DNA of 64,000 bases from the NCBI RefSeq assembly GCF_041596335.1, contig NZ_JBFHIT010000024.1, forward strand, positions 1-64,000. The letters are read 5' to 3'. Under the pieces are notes generated by a model, which searched no databases, was not told where the DNA came from, and saw nothing but the letters and a program-made list of their open reading frames with translations. Shown piece by piece: positions 17,499 through 27,280 of this stretch (positions are counted from its first letter, which is position 1; each line of letters begins with the position of its first letter). Source of the DNA: Mangrovibacterium sp041596335 (lineage in GTDB: Bacteria; Bacteroidota; Bacteroidia; Bacteroidales; Prolixibacteraceae). Position numbers and translations under genes: made by a program.

Positions 17499-17524
17499 CG
17501 GGTCACTCTAATACTTTAGAAACT

Positions 17525-17821
17525 ATGATTGGAAAGTTTTTCCATACGCCAAAGTCCAGACGATTCAATATCACTACCCGGTATTACGACCCGGACAAGG
17601 AGAAGATGGAAAATCGGGAAGAACGCATTAAAGCGGAATTAGGATTGAATGAGAAAAAAGACTGGGATCCCAAACGCCGTGCAAATATTCGCGGACAATT
17701 CCGTCAAAGTATGGGCAGCGGTTCAAAAACAGCGGAAGACGCACGCAAGAAATCCAATACCCGTTTGATTTTTTTGGTCCTTATTTTAACGTTGGCTGTT
17801 TACCTGATTTTAAAATTTTAA
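17525..17821 (+). CDS. Small single-pass membrane protein upstream of mutL
   Basis: This 98-residue protein has a charged N-terminal region (FHTPKSRRFNITTRYYDPDKEK, then a Lys/Glu-rich helix) and one C-terminal membrane helix (LIFLVLILTLAVYLIL). I chose the ATG at 17525 rather than the in-frame one at 17471: the -7 box at 17491-17498 lies between them, and the first 18 residues of the longer version look like noise. It ends 9 bases before mutL and is probably co-transcribed with it. Similar short proteins sit beside mutL in related Bacteroidota genomes. No function is known to me. Confidence 0.7.
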   Translation: MIGKFFHTPKSRRFNITTRYYDPDKEKMENREERIKAELGLNEKKDWDPKRRANIRGQFRQSMGSGSKTAEDARKKSNTRLIFLVLILTLAVYLILKF

Positions 17822-17830
17822 AGCTACTCC

Positions 17831-19702
17831 GTGCCTGATATTATCCAATTGCTTCCCGACTCGGTAGCAAACCAGATTGCAGCGGGTGAGGTTATTCAAC
17901 GACCTGCCTCGGTTGTAAAAGAACTGGTTGAAAATGCTATTGACGCGGGAGCGACTCAAATTACCGTTAACATTAAAGATGCCGGCCGCACCTTGATTCA
18001 AGTGAGCGACAACGGGTGTGGCATGTCTGAAACCGATGCGCGAATGGCCTTTGAACGACATGCAACCTCGAAAATCAGATCGGCCAACGATTTATTCTCG
18101 ATCCGCACAATGGGTTTTAGAGGCGAAGCGCTGGCCTCGATTGCCGCCATTGCCGACGTTGAGTTGCATACCAAACAGCACGATGCTGAAGTTGGCACGT
18201 TCATCCATATGGTCGGCTCCCGGGTTTTCAAACAAGAACCTACACAGTGTTCCAATGGCACCAATTTTCTGGTTAAAAATTTGTTCTTCAACGTTCCGGC
18301 CCGACGTAAATTTCTGAAAGCCAACTCCACCGAACTAAAACACATTATAAACGAAATACAACGAATAGCGATGGCCAATCCCGAAATCGGGATTTCGCTC
18401 ATTCATAATCAGGATCCGATTTACGAAATGGCAACAGGCGACAACACCCGAAAGCGTGTCGTTTCGATCTTCGGCAAAGCCATCAACCAAAATTTGATTC
18501 CGGTGAATACCGAAACCAGTCTGGTGAACATCAAAGGCTTTATTGGCCAACCCAAATACGCGAGAAAAACCTATGGGGAACAGTTTTTCTTTGTGAACAG
18601 GCGTTTTATGAAACACCCGTTTTTTCATCGGGCAATCATGCAAGCCTACGAAAAAATATTGCCTCCGGACAGTTACCCTGCGTATTTCTTGTATCTCGAA
18701 ATCGATCCGGATGTGATTGACATCAACATCCATCCTACGAAAACTGAGATTAAGTTTGAAAATGAAACTGCGATCTGGCAAATCATTCAAGCGTCGGTAC
18801 GTGAAGCATTGGGTAAATTTAACGTGATGCCGTCCATCGACTTTGATCAGGCTGGAAGTATCGACATTCCGATAGCCCCCAAAAGCCCGGCAGGTATTGA
18901 AATGCCACAGATCAAAGTGGATCCAACCTACAACCCATTTAATACGGGCACCAGCTATCGTTCTCAATCGCTTGGTGGCGCGGGTAGTTATACCGGAAAT
19001 AAACACGAACAGGTGCAACATTGGGAGAAACTATATAGCGATTTCCAAAAATCGGACGATGAGGTTGTGATTTCATCTTCGGCAATGAACCGGGAAGAGG
19101 AACCTGAAAACCTTCAAATCGACCAGGAAGATTTTAACCCGGGTCGGACCTGTTTTCAGTTTAAAAACAAATATATCCTCACCCCCGTTAAGTCGGGATT
19201 GATGGTGATTGACCAAAAAAGAGCGCATGAACGAATTCTCTTCGAAAACTTTATGACCATGCTCGATCATCAGCAAATTGCCAGTCAGCAGTTGTTATTT
19301 CCGCATTGCTTTGAGTTGGAAGCTTCAGACGCTGAACTTTTACGTTCGGTGTTGGGAAACTTAAAATCACTGGGCTTTGAAGTAAAGGAAACCCAATCGT
19401 GCCAATTTCTGATTAATGGGATTCCGGGCATTTTGGAAAATCTTTCGCCGCTGGATGTGATCGAAAGCCTCCTTGAAGACTTGAAAAACACAGCAGTCGA
19501 TCTGCAAGAAAAGGCGAAAGAAAAGATTGCAGCTTCGCTTGCCTCTGCATCGGCTATTTCATACGGCCACGTGTTGAAAAATGACGAATTGAACCAACTT
19601 ATCGACCAATTGTTTGCTTGTTCAACACCTAATTTTTCGCCAACCGGCAAGCAAGTTTTAAAAATTATGCCGGTAGATCAGTTTGAGAAGTTACTCAAAT
19701 GA
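17831..19702 (+). CDS. mutL: DNA mismatch repair protein MutL
   Basis: MutL links mismatch recognition by MutS to strand removal. It is 623 residues from a GTG start that gives the canonical N-terminus (MPDIIQLLPDSVANQIAAGEV). The GHKL ATPase motifs are intact: ELVENAIDAGAT, VSDNGCGM and TMGFRGEALASIA. The C-terminal dimerisation domain lies at about 430-620. Its endonuclease motif, normally DQHA(X)2E(X)4E, reads DQKRAHERILFE from Asp461, so the histidine is replaced by Lys463. Whether nicking activity survives cannot be told here. No mutH-like gene is in the window. Confidence 0.97.
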   Translation: MPDIIQLLPDSVANQIAAGEVIQRPASVVKELVENAIDAGATQITVNIKDAGRTLIQVSDNGCGMSETDARMAFERHATSKIRSANDLFSIRTMGFRGEALASIAAIADVELHTKQHDAEVGTFIHMVGSRVFKQEPTQCSNGTNFLVKNLFFNVPARRKFLKANSTELKHIINEIQRIAMANPEIGISLIHNQDPIYEMATGDNTRKRVVSIFGKAINQNLIPVNTETSLVNIKGFIGQPKYARKTYGEQFFFVNRRFMKHPFFHRAIMQAYEKILPPDSYPAYFLYLEIDPDVIDINIHPTKTEIKFENETAIWQIIQASVREALGKFNVMPSIDFDQAGSIDIPIAPKSPAGIEMPQIKVDPTYNPFNTGTSYRSQSLGGAGSYTGNKHEQVQHWEKLYSDFQKSDDEVVISSSAMNREEEPENLQIDQEDFNPGRTCFQFKNKYILTPVKSGLMVIDQKRAHERILFENFMTMLDHQQIASQQLLFPHCFELEASDAELLRSVLGNLKSLGFEVKETQSCQFLINGIPGILENLSPLDVIESLLEDLKNTAVDLQEKAKEKIAASLASASAISYGHVLKNDELNQLIDQLFACSTPNFSPTGKQVLKIMPVDQFEKLLK

Positions 19703-19782
19703 CATTTTGACTTTTATTTTCTTATTTTGCACTAAATCATTATTTGGCAAGGCTCTTGTAAGCATCCACTTAAATTTCGACT

Positions 19783-20523
19783 ATGAGTAATTTCCGATCA
19801 CCTTTTGCCAACATACCTCCAGTGGTAAAAAACCTTATCATCATCAATATACTGATGCTGATAGCAACCTATATTCTGCAATTCCGTGGTGTAAATCTGA
19901 GTTCAATTTTAGGTCTCCACTACCTTGGCTCTCCAGCATTCAAACCATACCAGCTGGTCACCCATTTGTTTATGCATGGCGGCTTCTATCACCTGTTGTT
20001 CAATATGTTTGCCCTATGGATGTTTGGCCGTGTATTGGAAAGTGTATGGGGGCCGAAACGTTTTTTTATCTACTATTTTGTAACCGGACTAGGTGCCGCG
20101 GCATTGCACACCTTCGTTAATTATATCGAATTTCAATCCGTTGCCTCGAAAATGAATCAGGAAAGCATTGACCTGGTAATGCAGCAAGGCGTTGAAATAT
20201 GGAGTCAGGGAAAAAATTACACCGATCCGTTGATGGCACAATTGAACACAATCATAAATATTCCGACGGTGGGAGCATCGGGAGCCGTGTTCGGTGTATT
20301 ACTTGGTTTTGGAATGCTGTTTCCAAATACTCAATTAATGTTACTCTTCCCTCCAATTCCGATTAAAGCCAAATACTTTGTCATTGGATACGGCTTACTC
20401 GAATTATATCTGGGCCTGTCTCGTCCGGGAAGCAATGTTGCCCATTTCGCGCATTTAGGGGGAATGCTATTTGGCTACCTGATGATTAAATATTGGAACA
20501 AAAACAGCCAGCATTTTTACTAA
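19783..20523 (+). CDS. Rhomboid family intramembrane serine protease
   Basis: This 246-residue protein has six to seven hydrophobic segments and the rhomboid hallmarks. The catalytic serine is Ser166 in VGASGAVFG and the catalytic histidine is His224 in FAHLGGMLFG. The HLFMHGGFYHLLFNMFALWMFG motif of the second helix and loop is also present. It cleaves transmembrane helices of unknown substrates in the inner membrane. A second rhomboid follows 80 bases downstream on the same strand, a tandem pair. Both catalytic residues are present, so it is predicted active. Confidence 0.93.
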   Translation: MSNFRSPFANIPPVVKNLIIINILMLIATYILQFRGVNLSSILGLHYLGSPAFKPYQLVTHLFMHGGFYHLLFNMFALWMFGRVLESVWGPKRFFIYYFVTGLGAAALHTFVNYIEFQSVASKMNQESIDLVMQQGVEIWSQGKNYTDPLMAQLNTIINIPTVGASGAVFGVLLGFGMLFPNTQLMLLFPPIPIKAKYFVIGYGLLELYLGLSRPGSNVAHFAHLGGMLFGYLMIKYWNKNSQHFY

Positions 20524-20603
20524 AAGCAGCGATCTGTTGCCGGAAAAACTTGTCGACTGAATTGTAAGTTTAAAATGACGATAAACCGTTCAAATATCGG
20601 GTT

Positions 20604-21473
20604 ATGAGTATCACCGACGAAATTAAAGAATCTTTCAAAAAAGGGTCAGTACTGACTCGGCTCATCTATATCAACATTGGTGTATTTTTGCTGATACGGC
20701 TCATTAATGTGTTGTTTTTTCTGCTGAACAGAGATTTCACGTTACTCGCATGGCTGGCTCTGCCTGCCAATTTCAGCGCTTTGCTTTCAAAGCCCTGGAC
20801 TTTGTTCAGCTACATGTTTCTGCACTTCGACTTTCTGCATATTCTTTTCAATGTTCTTTGGCTCTACTGGATGGGAAAGATTTTCCTGTTTTATTTTGAT
20901 GCCCGAAAGCTTTTGGCGGTTTATATTTTAGGTGGACTGAGTGGCGGAATTTTCTTTTTACTGGCTTACAACCTTTTCCCGGCCTTTACCGATTTGGTTT
21001 CGTTTTCGCGTTTACTTGGCGCGTCGGCGTCCGTACTGGCGATCATCGCTGCGGTAGCGACCCATGCTCCAAATCATCCGATCAACCTTCTGTTTATTGG
21101 AGAAATTAAAATGAAACATCTCGCGATCGTATCGATTTTACTCTATGTGATTGGTATTGCCGGCTCGAATGCAGGTGGAAATTTGGCTCACGTTGGTGGA
21201 GCCGCGTTCGGCTTTTTATTTGTGAGTTTAAATCGTCGGGGGACCGATATTACCAGCTGGTTTACGAATCTTATTGAAAGCTTCACCCAAATAGCCAAAC
21301 CAAAGCGACACGTTAAGGTTAGCTACCGGGGTACCGACATCGACAAACAGTATAACCAACAAAAAAAGGTACAACAAGAAGAGATTAACCGTGTGTTGGA
21401 CAAAATCAGTAAATCAGGTTACGATTCACTCACAAAAGAAGAAAAAGAGCTGCTCTTTAAGATGGGAAAATAA
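20604..21473 (+). CDS. Second rhomboid protease with cytosolic tail
   Basis: This 289-residue protein has a rhomboid membrane core: FSYMFLHFDFLHILFNVLWLYWMG, then catalytic Ser141 in LLGASASVLAI and His196 in NLAHVGGAAFGF. The last 70 residues form a hydrophilic tail ending in a helical segment (EEINRVLDKISKSGYDSLTKEEKELLFKMGK), matching a short domain often fused to Bacteroidota rhomboids. The GASA serine motif differs from the GxSG form in its upstream neighbour. It is probably active, with a different substrate range. It ends convergently against the yihY-like gene. Confidence 0.9.
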   Translation: MSITDEIKESFKKGSVLTRLIYINIGVFLLIRLINVLFFLLNRDFTLLAWLALPANFSALLSKPWTLFSYMFLHFDFLHILFNVLWLYWMGKIFLFYFDARKLLAVYILGGLSGGIFFLLAYNLFPAFTDLVSFSRLLGASASVLAIIAAVATHAPNHPINLLFIGEIKMKHLAIVSILLYVIGIAGSNAGGNLAHVGGAAFGFLFVSLNRRGTDITSWFTNLIESFTQIAKPKRHVKVSYRGTDIDKQYNQQKKVQQEEINRVLDKISKSGYDSLTKEEKELLFKMGK

Positions 21474-21482
21474 GAGGAATTA

Positions 21483-22490
21483 TCACATCGATTCCTGAAC
21501 CTGATCACCTTTATCTTTTTTTGCCCGATAGCGCGAACGGAAACGGCTTTCAACTTTATGTTTTCTCACCAATCGTTTACCGGTTCGTCTGGCAGCATTC
21601 AAACTGGCATTCAGCTCAAATCCAAACAGAAGTACCAGCGACATCAGATATAACAACAATAAAACGACCAACAAAGCACCAATTGATCCATAGAGTTTGT
21701 TGTAATTACCAAACCGGGTGATGTAATAGTTAAATCCAAACATGATGATAATGCTCAGAATGGTCGACATTGTTCCTCCGGCTGAGATAAAACGCCAGCG
21801 TGTTTTCTTGGCGGGAGCCAAATAAAACAGGAATGAATAGGCAAAAAAGAAGAGTGCAATAATCACGACCCATTTCCCAAAGGTGAGCAAATTATACGTA
21901 AACTGCCCGCCCAACAAGCCCCTGGAATCCAGAGAATTAATCACGATCTGCCCCACAGTAATCATACTAATGGCTGCTGTCAGCAAAAAAGCCAGAATAA
22001 CCAGCAATACAAACGACATTAGCCGCTGCATGTACCACGGCCGACTCTCAAAAATATGCAGCGAAGCATCAAAGGCATTCATCATCGAAACCAGCCCATT
22101 GGTAGAAAAAATCAAGCCCATAAAAAAACCGATAGACAACAGTCCTCCCCGGGGTTGGGTAAGAATATCCTGTATCGTTTCATCCACTGCCTCGAAGGTT
22201 TGTGGAGGCAAGATCCCCTGAATCAGTAAAAAAAGTTCTTGTTGGAAATTGTCGATTGGGACATAAGGAATCAGTGTAAACAAAAAGATCATTGCCGGGA
22301 AAAGCGCCAGAAAGAAACTGAAAGCAATTGCCGAGGCTCGTGTGGTGATTGCGCCATTTTCAATGCTCCTAAAAAAAAACAACATCACATCGTACAAAGG
22401 AACCCGGTCGAAACCCGGAAGTGTCACCTTTCTGGCACGAATCATCCAGCCCAGAAAAATACGTTTTAACCGATGAAACCGGTTGCCCAT
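21483..22490 (-). CDS. YihY/BrkB family inner-membrane protein
   Basis: This 335-residue protein has about six transmembrane helices and the family core (ITTRASAIAFSFFLALFPAMIFLFTLIPYVP and YSFLFYLAPAKKTRWRFISAGG). Older annotations called the family RNase BN or 'virulence factor BrkB'. Its real function, perhaps transport, is not established. The C-terminus is strongly basic (RRTGKRLVRKHKVESRFRSRYRAKK), as expected for a cytosolic tail. The upstream gene, a DUF4783-like secreted protein, ends 2 bases before this start, so the two form one transcript. Confidence 0.88.
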   Translation of the reverse strand: MGNRFHRLKRIFLGWMIRARKVTLPGFDRVPLYDVMLFFFRSIENGAITTRASAIAFSFFLALFPAMIFLFTLIPYVPIDNFQQELFLLIQGILPPQTFEAVDETIQDILTQPRGGLLSIGFFMGLIFSTNGLVSMMNAFDASLHIFESRPWYMQRLMSFVLLVILAFLLTAAISMITVGQIVINSLDSRGLLGGQFTYNLLTFGKWVVIIALFFFAYSFLFYLAPAKKTRWRFISAGGTMSTILSIIIMFGFNYYITRFGNYNKLYGSIGALLVVLLLLYLMSLVLLFGFELNASLNAARRTGKRLVRKHKVESRFRSRYRAKKDKGDQVQESM

Positions 22491-22492
22491 CC

Positions 22493-22885
22493 TTATTGTT
22501 TTTCAATTCTTAATTGATGAATGACTGGCTTACCACTATCATTTTTCACTAAAAAAGAAACCCTATAAACCCCCTTATTGGTGGTAAGTTTGCCAATTGC
22601 ATATTTTGTATCTGCCTTCCCGCTTTGGTGAATAATCGAAAAATCACTCGCTTTATTCTGGTCAAAAAAATTCGACACAATTTGTTGCGCCTGAGCCCGA
22701 CTATATACATCGTCCTGATCCAGAACAAAAAGCTCGATATTTTGATTAAAATAGGAAGACAACACGGAAGCATTCCCGGTTTTCAAACTAGTCACCAGCT
22801 CGTCCGAAATTTGAGCCACGCCCAATAAACCGCTTAAAACAAATGCCAATGTAACCAATGTTACCTTTATTAAATTTCGTTTCAT
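22493..22885 (-). CDS. DUF4783-like secreted protein
   Basis: This small exported protein of 130 residues starts at the ATG at 22885, which gives a clean signal peptide (MKRNLIKVTLVTLAFVLSGLLGVAQ). The upstream in-frame ATG at 23011 would bury that signal and is rejected. The body (LVTSLKTGNASVLSSYFNQNIELFVLDQ, then ARAQAQQIVSNFFDQNKASDF) matches the DUF4783 family of Bacteroidota, an NTF2-like fold by appearance. Function is unknown. It is followed immediately by the YihY gene. Confidence 0.75.
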   Translation of the reverse strand: MKRNLIKVTLVTLAFVLSGLLGVAQISDELVTSLKTGNASVLSSYFNQNIELFVLDQDDVYSRAQAQQIVSNFFDQNKASDFSIIHQSGKADTKYAIGKLTTNKGVYRVSFLVKNDSGKPVIHQLRIEKQ

Positions 22886-23105
22886 TTTACTCGCTAATTT
22901 CGTATTACTATCTACTAAACGAATGCTGCTTTTTGCCGCCATAAAGCACATTACAGAACATCCAAACTTCAAAAGAAAGTCCCGGAATAGCTTGATCCGA
23001 AACAAATCCACGCAACAGAAACATAAACTGTACCAAATACCCGAAAAACACTAATTTTGGATATATTGCACTGTAAAGTTAACAAATTTCGAATGTGAAC
23101 AAGCT

Positions 23106-23579
23106 ATGAAGATAAAGCTAGTCGTTATTGGCAAAACAGATAAGCCGTACTTAAAAGATGGAATTGACTTGTTTTTGGGTCGCATACCACACTACCTTCC
23201 ATTTGAATATCAGATTATTCCCGACATAAAAAACACACGTAAGCTCTCTGAAGAACAACAAAAGGAAAAAGAAGGCGAACTGATTCTGGCTCAGCTGAAA
23301 GCCGGTGATGAACTGATCCTGCTCGACGAAAATGGAAAAGAATTCCGTTCGGTTGAATTTGCCGGATTCCTGGAGAAGAAAATGCTTGGAGGAACTAAAA
23401 CATTGATCTTTTGTATTGGTGGTCCCTATGGTTTTTCGGGCAAAGTGTACGAGGCCGCCACCGCAAAGCTAAGTTTATCCCGAATGACCTTTTCGCACCA
23501 AATGGTTCGGCTCATTTTTTGTGAGCAGCTGTACCGGGCTCTAACCATCCTGAAAGGGGAACCCTACCATCACGAATAA
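23106..23579 (+). CDS. rlmH: 23S rRNA (pseudouridine1915-N3)-methyltransferase
   Basis: This 157-residue SPOUT methyltransferase modifies pseudouridine 1915 of 23S rRNA in assembled ribosomes, using S-adenosylmethionine. The trefoil-knot binding loop FCIGGPYGFS (around residue 103) and the C-terminal SLSRMTFSHQMVRLIFCEQLYRALTILKGEPYHHE block are nearly identical to the family consensus. It stands 9 bases before a histidine kinase on the same strand, which may share its transcript. Length is normal. Confidence 0.97.
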   Translation: MKIKLVVIGKTDKPYLKDGIDLFLGRIPHYLPFEYQIIPDIKNTRKLSEEQQKEKEGELILAQLKAGDELILLDENGKEFRSVEFAGFLEKKMLGGTKTLIFCIGGPYGFSGKVYEAATAKLSLSRMTFSHQMVRLIFCEQLYRALTILKGEPYHHE

Positions 23580-23588
23580 AGCTCGACC

Positions 23589-26500
23589 ATGAAGATTCTG
23601 AAACATTATGCGTTCTTAGTATTATCGTTCATCCTCATACTATTTGGAGTTCTGACCGAAAGCATCGCGTTTCAAAAGGATCACGACAGTGTTCTGGAGA
23701 AACAGTTCGAGCGAGTATTTCAGGAAAAGTTGCAGGATCTTCAAAACCATCTCGATGCGATTTCAGAAACAGTTGAATCGCCCGATTTCGACGGCAATTT
23801 CCAGAATCACTTTAATGAGCTAATTCCGCTGTACAACGAGCAAGGCCTCGGATTTATGATTGCCAATCCCGAAGAACTTATTTTTTGGTCGGGAAACCAC
23901 TTTTCATTTTCAGGCATCCTCAACGGCAGCAGCCAATCGCGGATTATTACAATTCCCAACGGAATATTCTATCTCGAAGTTCGCGAAGCAGTTCCTTATT
24001 CCATTTATGGCTTAATCCACCTAAAACACAACTATTCGATTGAAAATGAATTCATCGAGAATAAATTCACCAAAGACTTTGATGTCCCTGCGAACTATTT
24101 GATAAAGAATTTTGACACACCCGTTGGCGTTCCGATACACGCCCGAGATGGCCGGTTTTTATTCTCCCTGGTTCCCGGAAATGGAGGCTCAGCTCAGACA
24201 GACAATCTGATTTGGCCATCAATTTTCTATGCACTGGCATTGCTTTTCCTTCTCATTTTTACCCGGCTGGTTTTCAAACGCCAAAAGCACGAACATTTTA
24301 TCATCCGTGTTTCCGGACTGGCTCTGGCGTTGTTTTGCCTTTACTGGTTTCGAATTCTCTTTAAAATACCGGCTTTCTGCGACACCTTCGAGCTATTCGG
24401 GCCATCGCTTTATGCTTACTCAAGCTGGCTGCCCTCCTTGGGCGATTTGTTATTGCTAACCGTCCTGATCTTTTTCTGGAGCTTCAATTTCGCCAAGGAT
24501 TTCGTGCTTTCGAAACCAAAGAAACGTTACGAACTGATTGCGGCTTTCTGCTTTGTCGCGCTTTTCTACCTGGCAATTAACTTCCTCATTACAAACCTAA
24601 TCCGAAACTCCAGCTTTTCGTTCCAACTAAATCGAATCGATGATATTAATGAATACAGCATCATTGGTTATGTGGTTATCGCCCTTCTGTTTTTTTCGGC
24701 TTTTATGATCAACCTGAAGGTGGTTGAAAGCAGCGAAAAGTTTATCAACCGACGTATCTTTTACTATGCTCATCTGAGCCTAATTGTCATTTTTCTACCA
24801 CTATGCGTCCTCGTTAAAGACACAAAACTATACATTCTCACACTTTACCTGATTACTAATCTATCGGTATTTGTTTTGCAAAAGACTCAGCTTAAGCGTG
24901 TTTCACTTTCGTTCATCATTTATTTCGTTTCGCTCTATACGTTCTTTTCGCTCATCATCATCCAATCGAATAACAATGTCAGGCGGCAACAGGTACAGGA
25001 ACTAATGGCGATCACTTTGTACTCCGAACACGACCCTGCCGCGGAAGTCTTCCTAAAAGAAATGCAGCAAAAGATAAGTGTGGACACCATCATCCCGATC
25101 CTGCTTTCGAACAACGATTTAGAGCGACTGGAAGACTACGCAAACCGAAATTATTTTAGCGGCTATTTCAAGAAATATGACAGCTGGATCACGATTTGTG
25201 ATAGTGGAGACAGTTTGTTGGTGCAGCCGGACAATCATTTGGTTCCTTGTTTTCCGTTTTTTGAGCAGATGATTGAGGAAACCGGAAACGGAATTCCGGG
25301 AACGAACTTTTACTACATGGATAACATGAATGGCCGAATTTCTTATTTTGGTCGATTCACTTATCCGCTGGATACAAACCCATTGGGCCTGTCGATTTTC
25401 ATTGAGCTAAAATCCAGGTTAATTCCTGAAGGTGTTGGCTTTCCGGAACTATTGCTCGACAAAAGCCTGCAGGAACCAGCTCGATACCGGAATTTTTCGT
25501 ACGCGAAATATTACAAGAATGAATTGGTTCATCTCCGTGGCGACTACCAATACAATTATTATATCAACACCTATCAAATCGGAAAGTCGTCGCCCGGCCT
25601 GATGATCAAGAAAAGCTGGGATGGATACGACCATTTGATTTACTGCCTTGGCGACGACAATTTCATTATCGTGAGCACCAAGTCGTTCGGTTTTCTCGAG
25701 TACCTGATTTCGTTCCCATACCTGTTTGTATTTTATTTTGTTTTCATTCTGCTGATCGTCATTATTGGGAATGCCAACTATCGCACACAGGCGTTGGTTT
25801 ACGATTTGAAATTTCGAATTCAAGCATCCATTATCGCGATTGTACTTTTCTCGCTTTTGCTGATCGCTTCCGGAACAATCTACTACAATCTGAGGGAGTA
25901 CGATAACAAACACCAGTACGATTTGAATGAAAAAATGAAATCGATTGCCGAGGAAATTAACCTTCGGTTGAAAGATGTTGACACTTTCACCCCCGAAATT
26001 TTAGATTGGCTGTGGCAGGATTTAGGTGATTTGTCGAATATTTTCCGAACCGACATCAACATTTATAGTTTCAACGGTGAATTGATTGCCTCCTCGCGTC
26101 CCGAAGTTTTTAATCGGGGTATCATTTCAACACGAATGAATGCACAGGCCTTTTACGAATTAACTGAGAACTATCAGATCAGCATCATTCAGCCCGAAGA
26201 AATCGGGAACCTTTCTTTTTTGTCGATTTACGAGCCTATTATCAATAATCGGGGCGAATACCTTGGCTTTATCAACCTGCCGTATTTTACCCGGGGCGAT
26301 GAACTTCGACAGGAAGTAACAACTTTTATCGTCGCTTTTATCAACCTCTATGTGTTGCTGTTTTTTATTAGTGTGATTGTAGCGCTTCTATTGGCCAATC
26401 AGATTACTCGTCCGCTGACTTTAATTCGCGAACGTTTAAAAGGAATGCAATTAGACAAGCAAAATGAACAGATTAGCTACAACGCAGACGATGAAATTGG

Positions 26501-27254
26501 CGCTTTAGTGCGCGAGTACAACCGAAAAGTAGAGGAATTGTCAGACAGTGCCGATATGCTGGCTCGCACCCAGCGCGAAATGGCCTGGCGCGAAATGGCC
26601 AAGCAGATCGCCCACGAAATTAAAAACCCGCTCACACCGATGAAACTTCACATTCAGCACTTGCAACGAGCCAAGCAAGCCAACAGCGAACAATATGATG
26701 AAATTTTTGAACGGGTAACGCGCACGTTGATTGAGCAAATCGACACCCTATCCGATATTGCTACGGAGTTCTCGAACTTCGCGAAAATGCCCAATGCCAA
26801 AAACGAAATTTTCAATTTAACCGATCGTCTTCAACAAGTTGTTGAGCTATTCAACCCAACCAAACAAGTGAAATTTGAACTGGAACTCGACAGTCATCCG
26901 GAAATTCTGGTTTTTGCCGACAAAGAGCAGATCTCACGTGCAATCATCAACCTGATCAAGAATGCAATTCAGTCGATTCCATCCGACGACCAAGGACTTG
27001 TTTCCATACGCTTAACCCATGATAAAACCGACACAACCCTGTCTGTAACCGACAATGGGAGTGGTATTCCAGATGAAGTCAGGATGCATCTTTTTCAACC
27101 CAACTTTACCACAAAAACCAGTGGCATGGGGTTGGGATTGGCAATTGTTAAAAAAATCGTTGAGTCGTCGAATGGCGAGATTTGGTTTGACACCGAACTA
27201 AACAAAGGCACTACCTTCTACATAAAACTTCCGTTGTATATTGATGAAAGTTAG
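23589..27254 (+). CDS. Very large NtrY-like sensor histidine kinase
   Basis: This 1221-residue membrane kinase starts with an N-terminal signal/membrane helix and an extracytoplasmic region (about 30-210). A block of six or so helices follows (about 215-460), then a second sensor region (about 480-710), another membrane helix and a third extracytoplasmic region. HAMP (about 925-985) precedes HisKA, with phospho-acceptor His1009 in QIAHEIKNPLTP. The ATPase has N box NLIKNAIQSIP, G1 DNGSGIP and G2 GMGLGLAIVKKIVE. It autophosphorylates on a signal that is not evident. No response regulator is adjacent, so its partner is elsewhere. The sensor half is unusually long. Confidence 0.92.
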   Translation: MKILKHYAFLVLSFILILFGVLTESIAFQKDHDSVLEKQFERVFQEKLQDLQNHLDAISETVESPDFDGNFQNHFNELIPLYNEQGLGFMIANPEELIFWSGNHFSFSGILNGSSQSRIITIPNGIFYLEVREAVPYSIYGLIHLKHNYSIENEFIENKFTKDFDVPANYLIKNFDTPVGVPIHARDGRFLFSLVPGNGGSAQTDNLIWPSIFYALALLFLLIFTRLVFKRQKHEHFIIRVSGLALALFCLYWFRILFKIPAFCDTFELFGPSLYAYSSWLPSLGDLLLLTVLIFFWSFNFAKDFVLSKPKKRYELIAAFCFVALFYLAINFLITNLIRNSSFSFQLNRIDDINEYSIIGYVVIALLFFSAFMINLKVVESSEKFINRRIFYYAHLSLIVIFLPLCVLVKDTKLYILTLYLITNLSVFVLQKTQLKRVSLSFIIYFVSLYTFFSLIIIQSNNNVRRQQVQELMAITLYSEHDPAAEVFLKEMQQKISVDTIIPILLSNNDLERLEDYANRNYFSGYFKKYDSWITICDSGDSLLVQPDNHLVPCFPFFEQMIEETGNGIPGTNFYYMDNMNGRISYFGRFTYPLDTNPLGLSIFIELKSRLIPEGVGFPELLLDKSLQEPARYRNFSYAKYYKNELVHLRGDYQYNYYINTYQIGKSSPGLMIKKSWDGYDHLIYCLGDDNFIIVSTKSFGFLEYLISFPYLFVFYFVFILLIVIIGNANYRTQALVYDLKFRIQASIIAIVLFSLLLIASGTIYYNLREYDNKHQYDLNEKMKSIAEEINLRLKDVDTFTPEILDWLWQDLGDLSNIFRTDINIYSFNGELIASSRPEVFNRGIISTRMNAQAFYELTENYQISIIQPEEIGNLSFLSIYEPIINNRGEYLGFINLPYFTRGDELRQEVTTFIVAFINLYVLLFFISVIVALLLANQITRPLTLIRERLKGMQLDKQNEQISYNADDEIGALVREYNRKVEELSDSADMLARTQREMAWREMAKQIAHEIKNPLTPMKLHIQHLQRAKQANSEQYDEIFERVTRTLIEQIDTLSDIATEFSNFAKMPNAKNEIFNLTDRLQQVVELFNPTKQVKFELELDSHPEILVFADKEQISRAIINLIKNAIQSIPSDDQGLVSIRLTHDKTDTTLSVTDNGSGIPDEVRMHLFQPNFTTKTSGMGLGLAIVKKIVESSNGEIWFDTELNKGTTFYIKLPLYIDES

Positions 27255-27280
27255 ATGACAGTCGAACGAACGTCGACCGA

